Shown piece by piece: positions 1 to 8,322 of a DNA stretch of 64,000 bases (position 1 is the first letter of the stretch; the number at the start of each line of letters is the position of its first letter). This stretch comes from Streptomyces tagetis (GTDB lineage Bacteria; Actinomycetota; Actinomycetes; Streptomycetales; Streptomycetaceae). The notes under the pieces are model-generated. The model saw only the letters and a program-made list of their open reading frames with translations, was not told where the DNA came from and made no database searches. The translations under genes were made by a program, and so were the position numbers. Location of the stretch: contig NZ_JAGPNL010000013.1 of assembly GCF_018069565.1 (NCBI RefSeq), positions 1 to 64,000 of the forward strand, written 5' to 3'.

Positions 1-115
1 CGGTGGTTATAGCGTAGGGGAAACGCCCGGTTACATTCCGAACCCGGAAGCTAAGCTCTACAGCGCCGATGGTACTGCAGGGGGGACCCTGTGGGAGAGT
101 AGGACGCCGCCGAAC
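1..115 (+). rRNA. rrf: 5S ribosomal RNA (5' end cut by a few bases)
   Basis: This is the small RNA of the large ribosomal subunit. The sequence carries the typical actinobacterial 5S landmarks: the loop region around CCGAACCCGGAAG (40-51), then GCGCCGATGGTACTGC, and a 3' arm GACGCCGCCGAAC that pairs with the 5' arm CGGTGGT. The first one or two bases of the usual Streptomyces 5S appear to lie just before the window. It should be the last gene of a 16S-23S-5S operon lying upstream; no tRNA follows it before the terminator. Confidence 0.95.
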
Positions 116-127
116 AAATATTGATGA

Positions 128-166
128 GAGGGCCCACACCGAAAAGGTGTGGGCCCTTTCTTTTTT
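128..166 (+). terminator. Rho-independent terminator of the rRNA operon
   Basis: An 11-bp perfect stem (GGGCCCACACC with GGTGTGGGCCC, loop GAAAA) is followed by a T-rich run. It lies 15 bases after the 5S gene. This is one of the few hairpins in the window with a real T tract, as expected for an rRNA operon. Confidence 0.9.
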
Positions 167-186
167 GGTGCATTACCGTGGCCCCC

Positions 187-780
187 ATGAGCAGCACCAG
201 CAGCACCGAGCAGTACGTCGTCCGCGCCGTGCGCGCCGAGGAGTGGCCGGCCGTCAAGGCGCTGCGGCTGGTCGCGCTCCAGGACCCGGTGGCGCACCTC
301 GCCTTTCTGGAGACGTACGACGAGGCCGTGGCCAGGCCGGACTCGTACTGGCAGGGGCGGACGGGCGGGGCTTCCGTGGGGTCGGGCGGCGCCCGCCAGT
401 TCATCGTGGAGGGGCCGGACGGCGCCTGGGTCGGAAGCGTGACCATGCTCGTCGAGGAGGCCGGCACGACGGACTGGGCCGGATTCCCGGTCGAGCGGCG
501 GCAGGGGCACCTCGTGGGTGTCTATGTGCGGCCCGAGCACCGCGGTTGCGGGCTGACCGAGGTACTGGTCGACGAGGCCCTGGAGTGGGCCTGGGGCGTC
601 GGCGTGGAGCGGGTGCGGCTGATCGTGCACGAGGACAACGGGCGGGCGCTGCGCTTCTACCGCAGGATCGGGTTCCAGCCGAGCGGGGTCAGCGTGCCGC
701 TGACGGCCGGCTCGGCCGAGTCCGAAGTGGAGGAAATGGAGGAAGTGGAGGAAGTGGAGTACGTCCTCGAACGTCCCTGA
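187..780 (+). CDS. GNAT-family N-acetyltransferase
   Basis: A 197-residue acetyl-CoA dependent acetyltransferase; the substrate cannot be told. Motif A is visible as VRPEHRGCG followed by a helix, then the family's C-terminal beta strand with FYRRIGF. The ATG at 187 (MSSTSSTEQY) is chosen because any start further upstream would read through the rRNA terminator hairpin. The C-terminus is an unusual glutamate-rich tail made by repeated GTGGAGGAA units near 727-760, likely disordered and prone to length change. It stands alone between the rRNA operon and the convergent cmd-like operon. In S. coelicolor an acetyltransferase gene is also found at this place, as far as I recall. Confidence 0.85.
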   Translation: MSSTSSTEQYVVRAVRAEEWPAVKALRLVALQDPVAHLAFLETYDEAVARPDSYWQGRTGGASVGSGGARQFIVEGPDGAWVGSVTMLVEEAGTTDWAGFPVERRQGHLVGVYVRPEHRGCGLTEVLVDEALEWAWGVGVERVRLIVHEDNGRALRFYRRIGFQPSGVSVPLTAGSAESEVEEMEEVEEVEYVLERP

Positions 781-800
781 GCGCCGTGGAGACGGCCTGG

Positions 801-2303
801 TCAGGCCGGAAGTTCGGCGTGCGGCCAGCGGGCGCGGGCCTGTTCACGGGAGCGGAGCAGGGCCAGCGTGGGCAGTCCCTGACCGGCTCCGGTGGCCAGC
901 AGCTCCGGGAGCTGGGGGAGCGGGGCGACGGCGGCGACATCGTCCAGGACGAGGGTCATTGGTGGGTCGAGGCGACCGGAGGATGACCGTTCGGCCATGC
1001 GCCGGCCGCGCTCGACCACGCTGGAGACGAGCGCCGTGAGCAGGGGCATGGCGCCCGGAGTGGTGCGGGGGTCCTCCAGGGACTCCCCCACCGCGTAAAG
1101 GCTTCCCCCTTCGTGCGGAAAGGAATCCAAGGCGAGCGCATCACTTCGGTGGGGAGTGCACGCCTCGCGGATGTTCACCGTCGAGAGTGCGGCCAGCGCC
1201 CGCGTGGTGAGCTGCTGGGCCATGTCCCGGCGCTCCGGATGGGCCGTCAGGGCCGCCTCCAGCTCGCCCGCGGACCCCGGCGCCGCCTTCGGGTGGGTCC
1301 GGAGGACGCGGACCGCGTCCTGGACCTGGCCGCCCTGGGACCAGCGGTGCACATGGCGCAGGGTGCGGCCGTCGACGGCGGCGGCGTGCAGGTAGCTGCG
1401 CAGCAGTGTCGCCGCGGTGTCGCCGAGGGCCTGGTCGAGCCGGGCGGTGGGCCGTACCGGGGCCAGCAGTGCGGCGGCCCGTGCCACGGCGGTGTCGCGG
1501 TCCTCGCACCCCGCCGTGGGCGACCAGTGCAGGCGGGCCGGGGTGTCGCAGAGGTGGGCGGGGTCGTAGAGCAGGACCGGGCCCAGCTTGGCGCGGGCGT
1601 CCTTCGTGTCCTGCCAGAGGCCGGGGTGCGAGGTGACGACGATGACGGCGCCCTCGGCCTCCCGCACGGCCCGCGCCGCCAGGGAACGCCGCTCCTCCCG
1701 CGAGCCCAGCAGCACCTTCCCCCAGCCGCCCGTGCGCGCGGCGGTGGTGAAGACGGGCGCTGCGCCCCCGAGGGCCGGGAACTCCGGCGTCGTACGGTCC
1801 GCCGGGGGCGTCTCCGCGGCCTCGTGGACGGGGGCCGGCCTCGGGGCCGGGACCTCGTGGCGGGGCGCGGGCTCCGTCGGCACGGGCGGTGCCTCGACGG
1901 GGTGGGCCTCCTCGGCCGGGTACGCGGTGCGGCGGCGTTGCCGTACCGCCTTCCAGCGGGCCAGCGTGCCCATCACGAACACGGCCAGCACCACCAGCAC
2001 CATCAACTGGCCGATGAACAGCCCCCAGAACAGGCCGTAGCCGGAGAGGCCGGCCGCCGGGGCGTCCGGCCAGGCGCCGGGGATGTCGTGCGGTTCGGTG
2101 ATCAGGGCGCGCATCGCCCGCGGCGTGCCCGTGAAGGTGACGCCGTCCGGCCAGGCCCCGTGCGCGAACAGCGCGGCCACTCCGGTCGCCGTCCACACCA
2201 GCACCGTCATGCCGAGCAGGAAGGCGAGGACGCCGACCAGCAGACCGTCGGGGACGCCGCCCCGGTGGTCGGGCCGGCCCTCGCGGCGGTCGTCAGGTCT
2301 CAT
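801..2303 (-). CDS. cmdA: Cmd cluster membrane protein, VirD4/TraG-like without Walker A
   Basis: A 500-residue protein and the last gene of the six-gene minus-strand operon. Two N-terminal membrane helices (about residues 20-48 and 92-115) are followed by a Pro-rich linker (about 125-180) and a cytoplasmic domain. That domain resembles the TraG/VirD4 coupling-protein fold: the stretches GAVIVVTSHPGLWQDT, LLYDP and LHWSP fit that family, and a Walker-B-like MTLVLDDVAA sits near the C-terminus. No Walker A GxxGxGK[ST] is present, so it probably does not hydrolyse ATP in the usual way. The position matches cmdA (SCO4126) of S. coelicolor, where I recall that loss of the cluster disturbs sporulation, chromosome segregation and antibiotic output. 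Function as a coupling protein is inference. Confidence 0.75.
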   Translation of the reverse strand: MRPDDRREGRPDHRGGVPDGLLVGVLAFLLGMTVLVWTATGVAALFAHGAWPDGVTFTGTPRAMRALITEPHDIPGAWPDAPAAGLSGYGLFWGLFIGQLMVLVVLAVFVMGTLARWKAVRQRRRTAYPAEEAHPVEAPPVPTEPAPRHEVPAPRPAPVHEAAETPPADRTTPEFPALGGAAPVFTTAARTGGWGKVLLGSREERRSLAARAVREAEGAVIVVTSHPGLWQDTKDARAKLGPVLLYDPAHLCDTPARLHWSPTAGCEDRDTAVARAAALLAPVRPTARLDQALGDTAATLLRSYLHAAAVDGRTLRHVHRWSQGGQVQDAVRVLRTHPKAAPGSAGELEAALTAHPERRDMAQQLTTRALAALSTVNIREACTPHRSDALALDSFPHEGGSLYAVGESLEDPRTTPGAMPLLTALVSSVVERGRRMAERSSSGRLDPPMTLVLDDVAAVAPLPQLPELLATGAGQGLPTLALLRSREQARARWPHAELPA

Positions 2304-2325
2304 GCGGCCTCCCGCTTCGCTCCGT

Positions 2326-3732
2326 CTACGCCACCGTCGAGGAGTCGCCCAGGTGGTGTTCCATGAAGGCCGCCGCCCGCTCCTCCGCCTCCAGCTCGGC
2401 CGCCCGCAGTGCCTCGTCCGCGAGTTCGTCGGAGGACTCGGTCATCGCGCGGTCGGTGAAGACGAGGGGGCGCTCGGTCTCGGTGATCAGGTGTTTGACC
2501 ACCTGGACGTTGCCGTTGACGTCCCACACGGCGATGCCGGGGGTGAGGGAGGGGATGATCTCCACCGCCCACCGGGGCAGCCCCAGCACCCGTCCGGTCG
2601 CGCGGGCCTCGTCGGCCTTCTGCGCGTAGACGGTGCGGGTCGAGGCCATCTTGAGGATCGCCGCGGCCTCCTTCGCCGCCGCCCCGTCGACGACGTCGGA
2701 GAGGTGGTGCACCACCGCCACGAAGGAGAGGCCGAGCCGGCGGCCGAACTTCAGCAGCCGCTGGAACAACTGGGCCACGAAGGGGCTGTTGATGATGTGC
2801 CACGCCTCCTCGACCAGGAAGATGCGCTTCTTGCGGTCGGGGCGGATCCAGGTGTGCTCCAGCCAGACGCCGACGATGGCCATGAGGATCGGCATGGCGA
2901 TCGAGTTGCGGTCGATGTGAGAGAGGTCGAAGACGATCAGCGGCGCGTCCAGGTCGATGCCGACCGTCGTCGGCCCGTCGAACATGCCCCGCAGGTCGCC
3001 GTCGACCAGCCGGTCCAGTACCAGCGCCACGTCCAGACCCCAGGCCCGTACGTCGTCTATGTCGACGTTCATCGCCTCCGCGGACTCCGGCTCGGGGTGG
3101 CGGAGCTGCTCGACGATGTCGGTGAGGACGGGCTGGCGGTCGACGATGGTCTCGTTGACGTAGGCGTGCGCGACCTTGAGGGCGAAGCCGGACCGTTCGT
3201 CGAGGCCGTGGCCCATGGCCACCTCGATGATGGTGCGCAAGAGGGCGAGCTGGCCGGTCGTGGTGATCGACGGGTCCAGGGGGTTGAGGCGGATGCCGTG
3301 GTCCAGGGCGGCCCGCGGGTCCAGCCGGATGGGCGTGATGCCCAGCTCCTCGGCGATCAGGTTCCACTCGCCGACGCCGTCCTCGCCCTGGGCGTCCAGG
3401 ACGACGACCTGGCGGTCGCGGAAGCGGAGCTGGCGCAGGACGTACGTCTTCTCCAGTGCCGACTTGCCGTTGCCGGACTCGCCGAGGACCAGCCAGTGCG
3501 GGGCGGGGAGCTGCTGTCCGTAGAGCTGGAAGGGGTCGTAGATGTAGCCCTTGCCGGAGTACACCTCGCGGCCGATGATCACGCCGGAGTCGCCGAGGCC
3601 GGGGGCGGCCGTCGGCAGGTAGACGGCCTGGGCCTGGCCGGTGGAGGTGCGCACCGGGAGGCGGGTCGTCTCCACCTTCCCGAACAGGAACGACGTGAAG
3701 GCGTCGGTGAGGACGGACATCGGGTCCCGCAT
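2326..3732 (-). CDS. cmdB: Cmd cluster ATPase, VirB4 C-terminal-like
   Basis: A 468-residue ATP-binding protein. Walker A is GESGNGKS at residues 84-91 and Walker B is RIFLVEEAW around residue 300, followed by the VirB4/TraE-like pattern with FGRRLGLSF. There is no membrane helix of its own. It is separated by 12 bases from the upstream gene, whose product looks like the missing N-terminal half of a VirB4 protein, so the two may work as a split VirB4. It would act at the inner face of the membrane. The matching S. coelicolor gene is SCO4127 (cmdB), described as the ATP/GTP-binding member of the cluster. Start: ATG at 3732; a second ATG four codons later (3720) is also possible. Confidence 0.85.
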   Translation of the reverse strand: MRDPMSVLTDAFTSFLFGKVETTRLPVRTSTGQAQAVYLPTAAPGLGDSGVIIGREVYSGKGYIYDPFQLYGQQLPAPHWLVLGESGNGKSALEKTYVLRQLRFRDRQVVVLDAQGEDGVGEWNLIAEELGITPIRLDPRAALDHGIRLNPLDPSITTTGQLALLRTIIEVAMGHGLDERSGFALKVAHAYVNETIVDRQPVLTDIVEQLRHPEPESAEAMNVDIDDVRAWGLDVALVLDRLVDGDLRGMFDGPTTVGIDLDAPLIVFDLSHIDRNSIAMPILMAIVGVWLEHTWIRPDRKKRIFLVEEAWHIINSPFVAQLFQRLLKFGRRLGLSFVAVVHHLSDVVDGAAAKEAAAILKMASTRTVYAQKADEARATGRVLGLPRWAVEIIPSLTPGIAVWDVNGNVQVVKHLITETERPLVFTDRAMTESSDELADEALRAAELEAEERAAAFMEHHLGDSSTVA

Positions 3733-3744
3733 CAGGCTCAGCCC

Positions 3745-5304
3745 CTACCTTCGGATGCCGGTGGCGAACGGAAGTGTGTTCACGAAGGCGCGGTGGTGCT
3801 CGCGGTCGCACCACTCCAGCTTCAGGTACGACTTTCCGGCCGAGGCCCGGATGGTCCGCTTGTCGCGGGCCAGCGCCTCGGGGGAGCGTGAGGAGACGGT
3901 GATGTAGCCGACGAGGTTGACGCCGGCCGCGCCGCTGGCGAGGTCCTCGCCGCGCTGGTCGAGCCGGCTGTGGGCGGCGATGTCGCGGGGGTCGACGGTG
4001 CGGTTCATCTTGGCGGCGCGGGACGCCTCGGCCTCGTCGTTGGTCTTCTCGGTGAGCATGCGCTCGATGGCGACCTCGGTGGGTTCGAGGTCCATGGTGA
4101 CGGCGACGGTGCGGATGACGTCCGGGGTGTGGACGAGCAGCGGCGCGAGGAAGTTCACGCCGACCGGGGTCATGGGCCACTCCTTGACCCAGGCGGTGGC
4201 GTGGCACCAGGGGGCGCGGGTGGAGGACTCGCGGGTCTTGGCCTGGAGGTAGGTGGGCTCCATGGCGTCCAGCTCGGCCGGCCAGGCGTTGCGCTTGGTC
4301 ATCGCCTGGATGTGGTCGATGGGGTGGTCCGGGTCGTACATGGAGTGGATGAGGGAGGCGAGCCGGCCCTGTCCGAGGGGCTGGCGGACCCGGATGTCGG
4401 CCTCCTGGAGGCGGGAGCAGATGTCGGTCAGCTCGCGGGCCATGACGACGGCGAGGCCGGCGTCGCGGTCGACCTTGCGGCCGTTGTGCGGGCGGGCGGC
4501 GCGGGCCATGGCGTGGGCCTCGGCGGCGAGTTCGCGCGAGTAGTGCATACAGGCGACGAGGTAGGCGCGGTGCTGCTCGCTGCTGGTGGAGACCATGGAC
4601 TGGAGCTGGTCGTAGGACTGGCGCAGCCAGACGGCGGCCTTGTCGTCGCCGCGCAGGGTGACGTCCTTGGCGTGGGCGTCGGGGTCGGCGGGGAGGGTGC
4701 GGGCGAGCATCTGGAGGCGGGTGACGAAGCCGTCGCCGTTGGCCACGTGCTTGAGCAGGGTGCCGAAGCGGTCGACGAGGGCTTCCTGGTCCTCGGAGTC
4801 GCGCAGGCCGACGCCGGGGCCCTCGATCTCGATGGCGGCGGTGACGGTGCGGCGGTCGGCGTGGAGCAGGACGGCGATCTCGTCGGGCCCGAAGGGGGCG
4901 GCCAGCCAGGAGATGCGGCCGATGCCGGGCGGCGGGCCGATCTCGACCTCGCGCCCGTCGAGCCGGGTGCCGGCCTCGACGACGCCGGAGCGGTAGGCGG
5001 TGCCCTGGCGCAGGGTCCGCTTGTAGCTGCGGTTGATCTCGAACCACTTGTAGAAGGTGCGGTGCTTGTACGGGACGTAGACCGCGGCGAGCGCGAGCAT
5101 GGGGAAGCCCGTGAGCAGCACGATGCGCAGGGACAGGACGGGGACGAGGAGTCCGGACATCATGCCGAGGAAGGCGCCCGCGATGATGAGGGCGATCTCT
5201 CCGGTCTCGCGGTTGCGTCCGACGATCGCGTTCGGCCGGGCGCGGCCGATCAGATACGTCCGGCGGGGCGTGACCGGATGGGCCAGATGGGAATCGGTCG
5301 TCAA
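3745..5304 (-). CDS. cmdC: Cmd cluster membrane protein, PrgI / VirB4 N-terminal-like
   Basis: A 519-residue protein. Two close N-terminal membrane helices (about residues 36-80) carry the VirB3/PrgI-type layout, followed by VPYKHRTFYKWFEINRSYKR and a long soluble domain of the SCO6880-like kind that resembles the N-terminal domain of VirB4 ATPases. There are no nucleotide-binding motifs. The start codon overlaps the stop of the upstream gene by four bases (ATGA), showing translational coupling. Together with the next gene (Walker A and B) it seems to make a complete but split VirB3-VirB4 unit. Assignment to cmdC rests on gene order. Confidence 0.75.
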   Translation of the reverse strand: MTTDSHLAHPVTPRRTYLIGRARPNAIVGRNRETGEIALIIAGAFLGMMSGLLVPVLSLRIVLLTGFPMLALAAVYVPYKHRTFYKWFEINRSYKRTLRQGTAYRSGVVEAGTRLDGREVEIGPPPGIGRISWLAAPFGPDEIAVLLHADRRTVTAAIEIEGPGVGLRDSEDQEALVDRFGTLLKHVANGDGFVTRLQMLARTLPADPDAHAKDVTLRGDDKAAVWLRQSYDQLQSMVSTSSEQHRAYLVACMHYSRELAAEAHAMARAARPHNGRKVDRDAGLAVVMARELTDICSRLQEADIRVRQPLGQGRLASLIHSMYDPDHPIDHIQAMTKRNAWPAELDAMEPTYLQAKTRESSTRAPWCHATAWVKEWPMTPVGVNFLAPLLVHTPDVIRTVAVTMDLEPTEVAIERMLTEKTNDEAEASRAAKMNRTVDPRDIAAHSRLDQRGEDLASGAAGVNLVGYITVSSRSPEALARDKRTIRASAGKSYLKLEWCDREHHRAFVNTLPFATGIRR

Positions 5305-6608
5305 CGCCCTTCACCTCCCGTGCTCTTGTTGCTGGTGCGGGTGCTGCTGGCGTGGGGCGTGTTGACGGGGCTGCCGGCGCGGGGCGCGGGGGCGGCGGAG
5401 GGGGCGGGGCCGCCGCCGGCGGGGCGGGAGCTGTGCGCGGCGACTCCGCCGGAGGCGGGGTTGGCGGGGCGGGGGGCGGCGGAGGACTGGCCGCCGTCAC
5501 CGCCCTGGCGGGTGCTGTGGGTCCGGATGCCCTGGGCGACGAGGTTGGCCGGGGAGCTGATCACGGCGGCGGCCTTGTTCTCGGCGCCGCGCATGAGGCG
5601 GTTGTCGCGGGAGCCGGCGATCTCGTCGCCGAAGCCGGGGACGAAGCGGTAGATCATCGCGGAGGCGAAGATGGCGAGCAGGATGATCGCCAGGCCGGAG
5701 ACGACGGCGGAGAAGGCGTTGGGGCCGTCGTCGGCGGAGAGGGCGCCGGCCAGGCCCAGGACGATGACGATGACCGGCTTGACCAGGATCACGGCGATCA
5801 TGACGCCGGCCCAGCGGCGGACGTGGCCCCACAGGTTCTTGTCGACCAGGCCGGCGTAGACGACGGTGCCGAGGAGGGCGCCGACGTAGAGGAGGGCGGC
5901 GCGGATGACGAGTTCGAGCCAGAGGACGCCGGCGGCGAGGATGGAGACGAGGGAGACGACGATCAGCATGATCGGTCCGCCGCCGATGTCGTTGCCCTTC
6001 TCCAGGGCGCCGGAGAAGGTGCCGAAGAAGGTGTCCGTCTGGTCGCCGGTGGCCTTCGCGAGGACGTCGGTCACGCCGTCGGTCGCGGAGACGACGGTGT
6101 AGAGGATCAGGGGGGTGAAGGCGGAGGCGAGGACGGTGAGCCAGAGGAAGCCGACGGCCTCGGAGAGGGCGGTGCTGAGCGGGACGCCGCGGACGGCGCG
6201 CTTGGCGACGGCCAGGAGCCACAGCAGGAGCGTCAGGATCGTCGAGGCGGCGAAGACGACGGCGTACTGCTGGAGGAACCTGGGGTTGGTGAAGTCGACG
6301 GTGGCGGTCTCGCGGACGGCGTCGCTGAGCTTGCCGACGGTCCAGGAGGCGGCGTCGGCGCAGCCCTGGGCGAGGGAGGCGAGGGGGTCGAGGGCGGAGA
6401 CGGGGGTGTCGGGGCCGGAGCCGCCTCGACGGGAGCCGCCGCGTTCGCAGTAGTCCTTGGCGGGGCCGTGGATCAGATCACAGGGGTTGTCGCTGGTGGT
6501 GGGCGACGGGGTGGGGTCGGCGAAGGCCCGGCCGGCGAAGAGCACCAGCGCTGTCTGTGCCACCGTGACCGCACCGGCCAGCTTGAGTACGTGGCGGTTA
6601 GCGCGCAT
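5301..6608 (-). CDS. cmdD: Cmd cluster polytopic membrane protein, VirB6/TrbL-like
   Basis: A 435-residue protein. It has a signal-peptide-like N-terminus (cleavage likely near GRAFADP), a short external Cys-bearing segment (NPCDLIH ... YCERGG), then about six membrane helices between residues 110 and 340, and a long Pro/Ala/Ser-rich cytoplasmic tail. The layout fits VirB6/TrbL proteins of type IV secretion, which form the inner-membrane channel. It overlaps the next gene by four bases and the previous one by 11 bases, so it is tightly coupled in the operon. Gene order suggests cmdD (SCO4129). The channel role is inference from topology. Confidence 0.75.
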   Translation of the reverse strand: MRANRHVLKLAGAVTVAQTALVLFAGRAFADPTPSPTTSDNPCDLIHGPAKDYCERGGSRRGGSGPDTPVSALDPLASLAQGCADAASWTVGKLSDAVRETATVDFTNPRFLQQYAVVFAASTILTLLLWLLAVAKRAVRGVPLSTALSEAVGFLWLTVLASAFTPLILYTVVSATDGVTDVLAKATGDQTDTFFGTFSGALEKGNDIGGGPIMLIVVSLVSILAAGVLWLELVIRAALLYVGALLGTVVYAGLVDKNLWGHVRRWAGVMIAVILVKPVIVIVLGLAGALSADDGPNAFSAVVSGLAIILLAIFASAMIYRFVPGFGDEIAGSRDNRLMRGAENKAAAVISSPANLVAQGIRTHSTRQGGDGGQSSAAPRPANPASGGVAAHSSRPAGGGPAPSAAPAPRAGSPVNTPHASSTRTSNKSTGGEGR

Positions 6609-7431
6609 AGGTGAGCCCTCCGTACCCCTGGATGGCCTCCGCCATCTCGCCCGAACTGGAGGCCCTGTCGTCCCCCGGAATCGGGGCAGGGCCTTCCTGC
6701 TGAGAGTGCGTCACGATCTTCCAGTCGCCCTCGGTCCACCGCAGCTCCATGGTGATGGTGAACCAGCCGCTGGTGACGGGTGTCGTGGATTTCTCCCCGG
6801 CGAGACCGAGGAGCCCGTTGCACCAGACTTCGACGGTCGCGCTGTCGGCGGAGCCCTTGGCGAATTTGGTGCCGATCGGAGTCGTGCGGGACACGAAGGT
6901 GTAGCCCTTCGGCGTGGACCCGTCTTCCCCGAGACCGACGCTCTTGTTGAAGTCCGGGCTGTACGCCTTGTCCAGGGCGGCCGAGAACTCGGCCACTCTC
7001 GACGGCACGATGACGGTCTGCAGGATGCCGTCGCGCTTGGACTTGTCGAACATCTCCGCCGAGCCCAGGGCGACGGAGTAGTTCGCCGCCGCGCTCTGGG
7101 CCCCCTGTTGGGTGTGGGGGTGGCCCGTGGGGATGCCGTGGGTGGTGGTGTCGACGGGGCGTTCGCCGGTGGGGGAGGTCGGGGAGGTGCGGGGCTTGTC
7201 GCCGGAGGCGCCGTCGCGGGGGGCGGAGTCGCCGCCTCCACGGTTCGCGAAGGCGATCGCGGCGATGAGGAGGACGACGACGCCGACGACCGTGACCAGG
7301 CTGCGCGAGGACGAGCGGCCCCCGCGGCGTGGGCCCGGGTACCCCTCGGGGCCGCTGTCGGGCAGCCGTGTGCGCGTCTGACCTGTGCCGCCGTAGCCGC
7401 CGGAGGTCTGCTGGTCGTCTCCGAGACTCAT
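6598..7431 (-). CDS. cmdE: Cmd cluster single-pass membrane protein, VirB8/NTF2-like
   Basis: A 277-residue protein. The start is ATG at 7431 (MSLGDDQQ); the longer upstream reading is poorly protein-like. A Gly/Arg/Ser-rich cytoplasmic part (to about residue 50) is followed by one membrane helix (VTVVGVVVLLIAAIAF) and a long external domain of about 200 residues. Segments such as VEVWCNGLLG and GWFTITMELRW fit the NTF2-like fold of VirB8 and conjugal transfer proteins. In type IV machines VirB8 nucleates assembly at the membrane. Overlap with the next gene is 11 bases. Gene order suggests cmdE (SCO4130). Confidence 0.7.
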   Translation of the reverse strand: MSLGDDQQTSGGYGGTGQTRTRLPDSGPEGYPGPRRGGRSSSRSLVTVVGVVVLLIAAIAFANRGGGDSAPRDGASGDKPRTSPTSPTGERPVDTTTHGIPTGHPHTQQGAQSAAANYSVALGSAEMFDKSKRDGILQTVIVPSRVAEFSAALDKAYSPDFNKSVGLGEDGSTPKGYTFVSRTTPIGTKFAKGSADSATVEVWCNGLLGLAGEKSTTPVTSGWFTITMELRWTEGDWKIVTHSQQEGPAPIPGDDRASSSGEMAEAIQGYGGLTYAR

Positions 7432-7632
7432 GCCGCGTACGCCCCCTCGACGTCGTGCGGGAACACCTCGTACTCCGTGCCGTAGAAGTATGACGGTAGC
7501 CGTGCTGGTTCCCGCTCGGGCGCGGTGTGGTGACTCGGCATCAGGGAAACGCAACCTCGGTCGGTGGGCACGGCGGGCGGGTGGGTGGAGGGGGACCGGG
7601 CGTGCCCGGAGGGGCCGGTGGGGCGGGCCCGG

Positions 7633-7941
7633 TTACACGGCCATGCCGTACACGATGGTGAAGAGCGTGCCGAGCGAGCCGATGATGAACACGCCCGTGA
7701 GCCCGGCGACGATGAGGCCCTTGCCCTGTTCCGCGCTGAAGGTGTCGCGGAGCGCGGTGGCGCCGATGCGCTGCTTGGCGGCGCCCCAGATGGCGATGCC
7801 GAGGCAGAGGAGGATGGCGACCGCCATGACCACCTCGATCATGACCTTGGCCTCGTTGCCCAGGCTGCCGAAGGGGCCCCAGTCCGGAGCGATCCCGCCG
7901 ATGATGGTGTTGATGTCTCCCTTGTCGGCCGCAAAGAGCAT
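7633..7941 (-). CDS. cmdF: Cmd cluster small membrane protein, pilin-like (VirB2-like)
   Basis: A 102-residue protein and the first gene of the operon. The start at ATG 7941 (MLFAADKGD) has a GC-rich purine stretch upstream. Two membrane helices (about 33-55 and 78-98) flank a short basic loop (AAKQRIGATALRDTF), the topology of VirB2/TrbC pilin precursors and of small channel proteins. About 200 non-coding bases separate it from the next gene, enough for an internal promoter or processing site. Gene order suggests cmdF (SCO4131). The pilin comparison is based on size and topology only. Confidence 0.65.
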   Translation of the reverse strand: MLFAADKGDINTIIGGIAPDWGPFGSLGNEAKVMIEVVMAVAILLCLGIAIWGAAKQRIGATALRDTFSAEQGKGLIVAGLTGVFIIGSLGTLFTIVYGMAV

Positions 7942-8322
7942 GTAAGTCACCGCCCCTGTTGGGTAGTTCCGCACCCTCTGCGGTGTGCAGAGGTCAGACC
8001 TCATTGTCGCCGACGATGGCGCCGTCGCATGTCGACTTGGCGTCATTGCCTGGCTGGTTTCGTGAGAACAGCTTGCCATCGCCCCGCGCCGGCGCGCTCG
8101 CGGCAGGCGTGGGACGGTGTCCGGGATGTCGTATCGTCACTCTGTGTATCACGGCAGGTCACGCCGGGCAACGAGGAGGGTGCGGAACCTGTCGTGTGGT
8201 TCGGTCGTTAGGCCCTTCTACGCGTCCGTCGGCGGCTCCTGACGGATGGTCGGGCGGGGCGGCGGTGGCGCCCCTACACTGACGTGGGCGGCGTACTCCT
8301 GGACGGCGAGGGGTGGTTGAGG
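7942..8322. promoter_or_regulatory. Divergent promoter region of the cmd operon and the lysozyme/NlpC gene
   Basis: About 380 bases between two divergent genes. No protein-coding pattern is convincing here. It must hold the promoters for the minus-strand cmd operon and probably for the plus-strand hydrolase. I could not pick out a certain -35/-10 pair or a known operator. Confidence 0.5.

Noticed and set aside
2300..5500. Very long open frame (over 1000 codons) on the minus strand in another phase
   Set aside because: The predicted protein is Arg/Pro/His-rich and without motifs. It is an artefact of GC-rich codon bias opposite or out of phase with cmdB and cmdC, which have clear domains.
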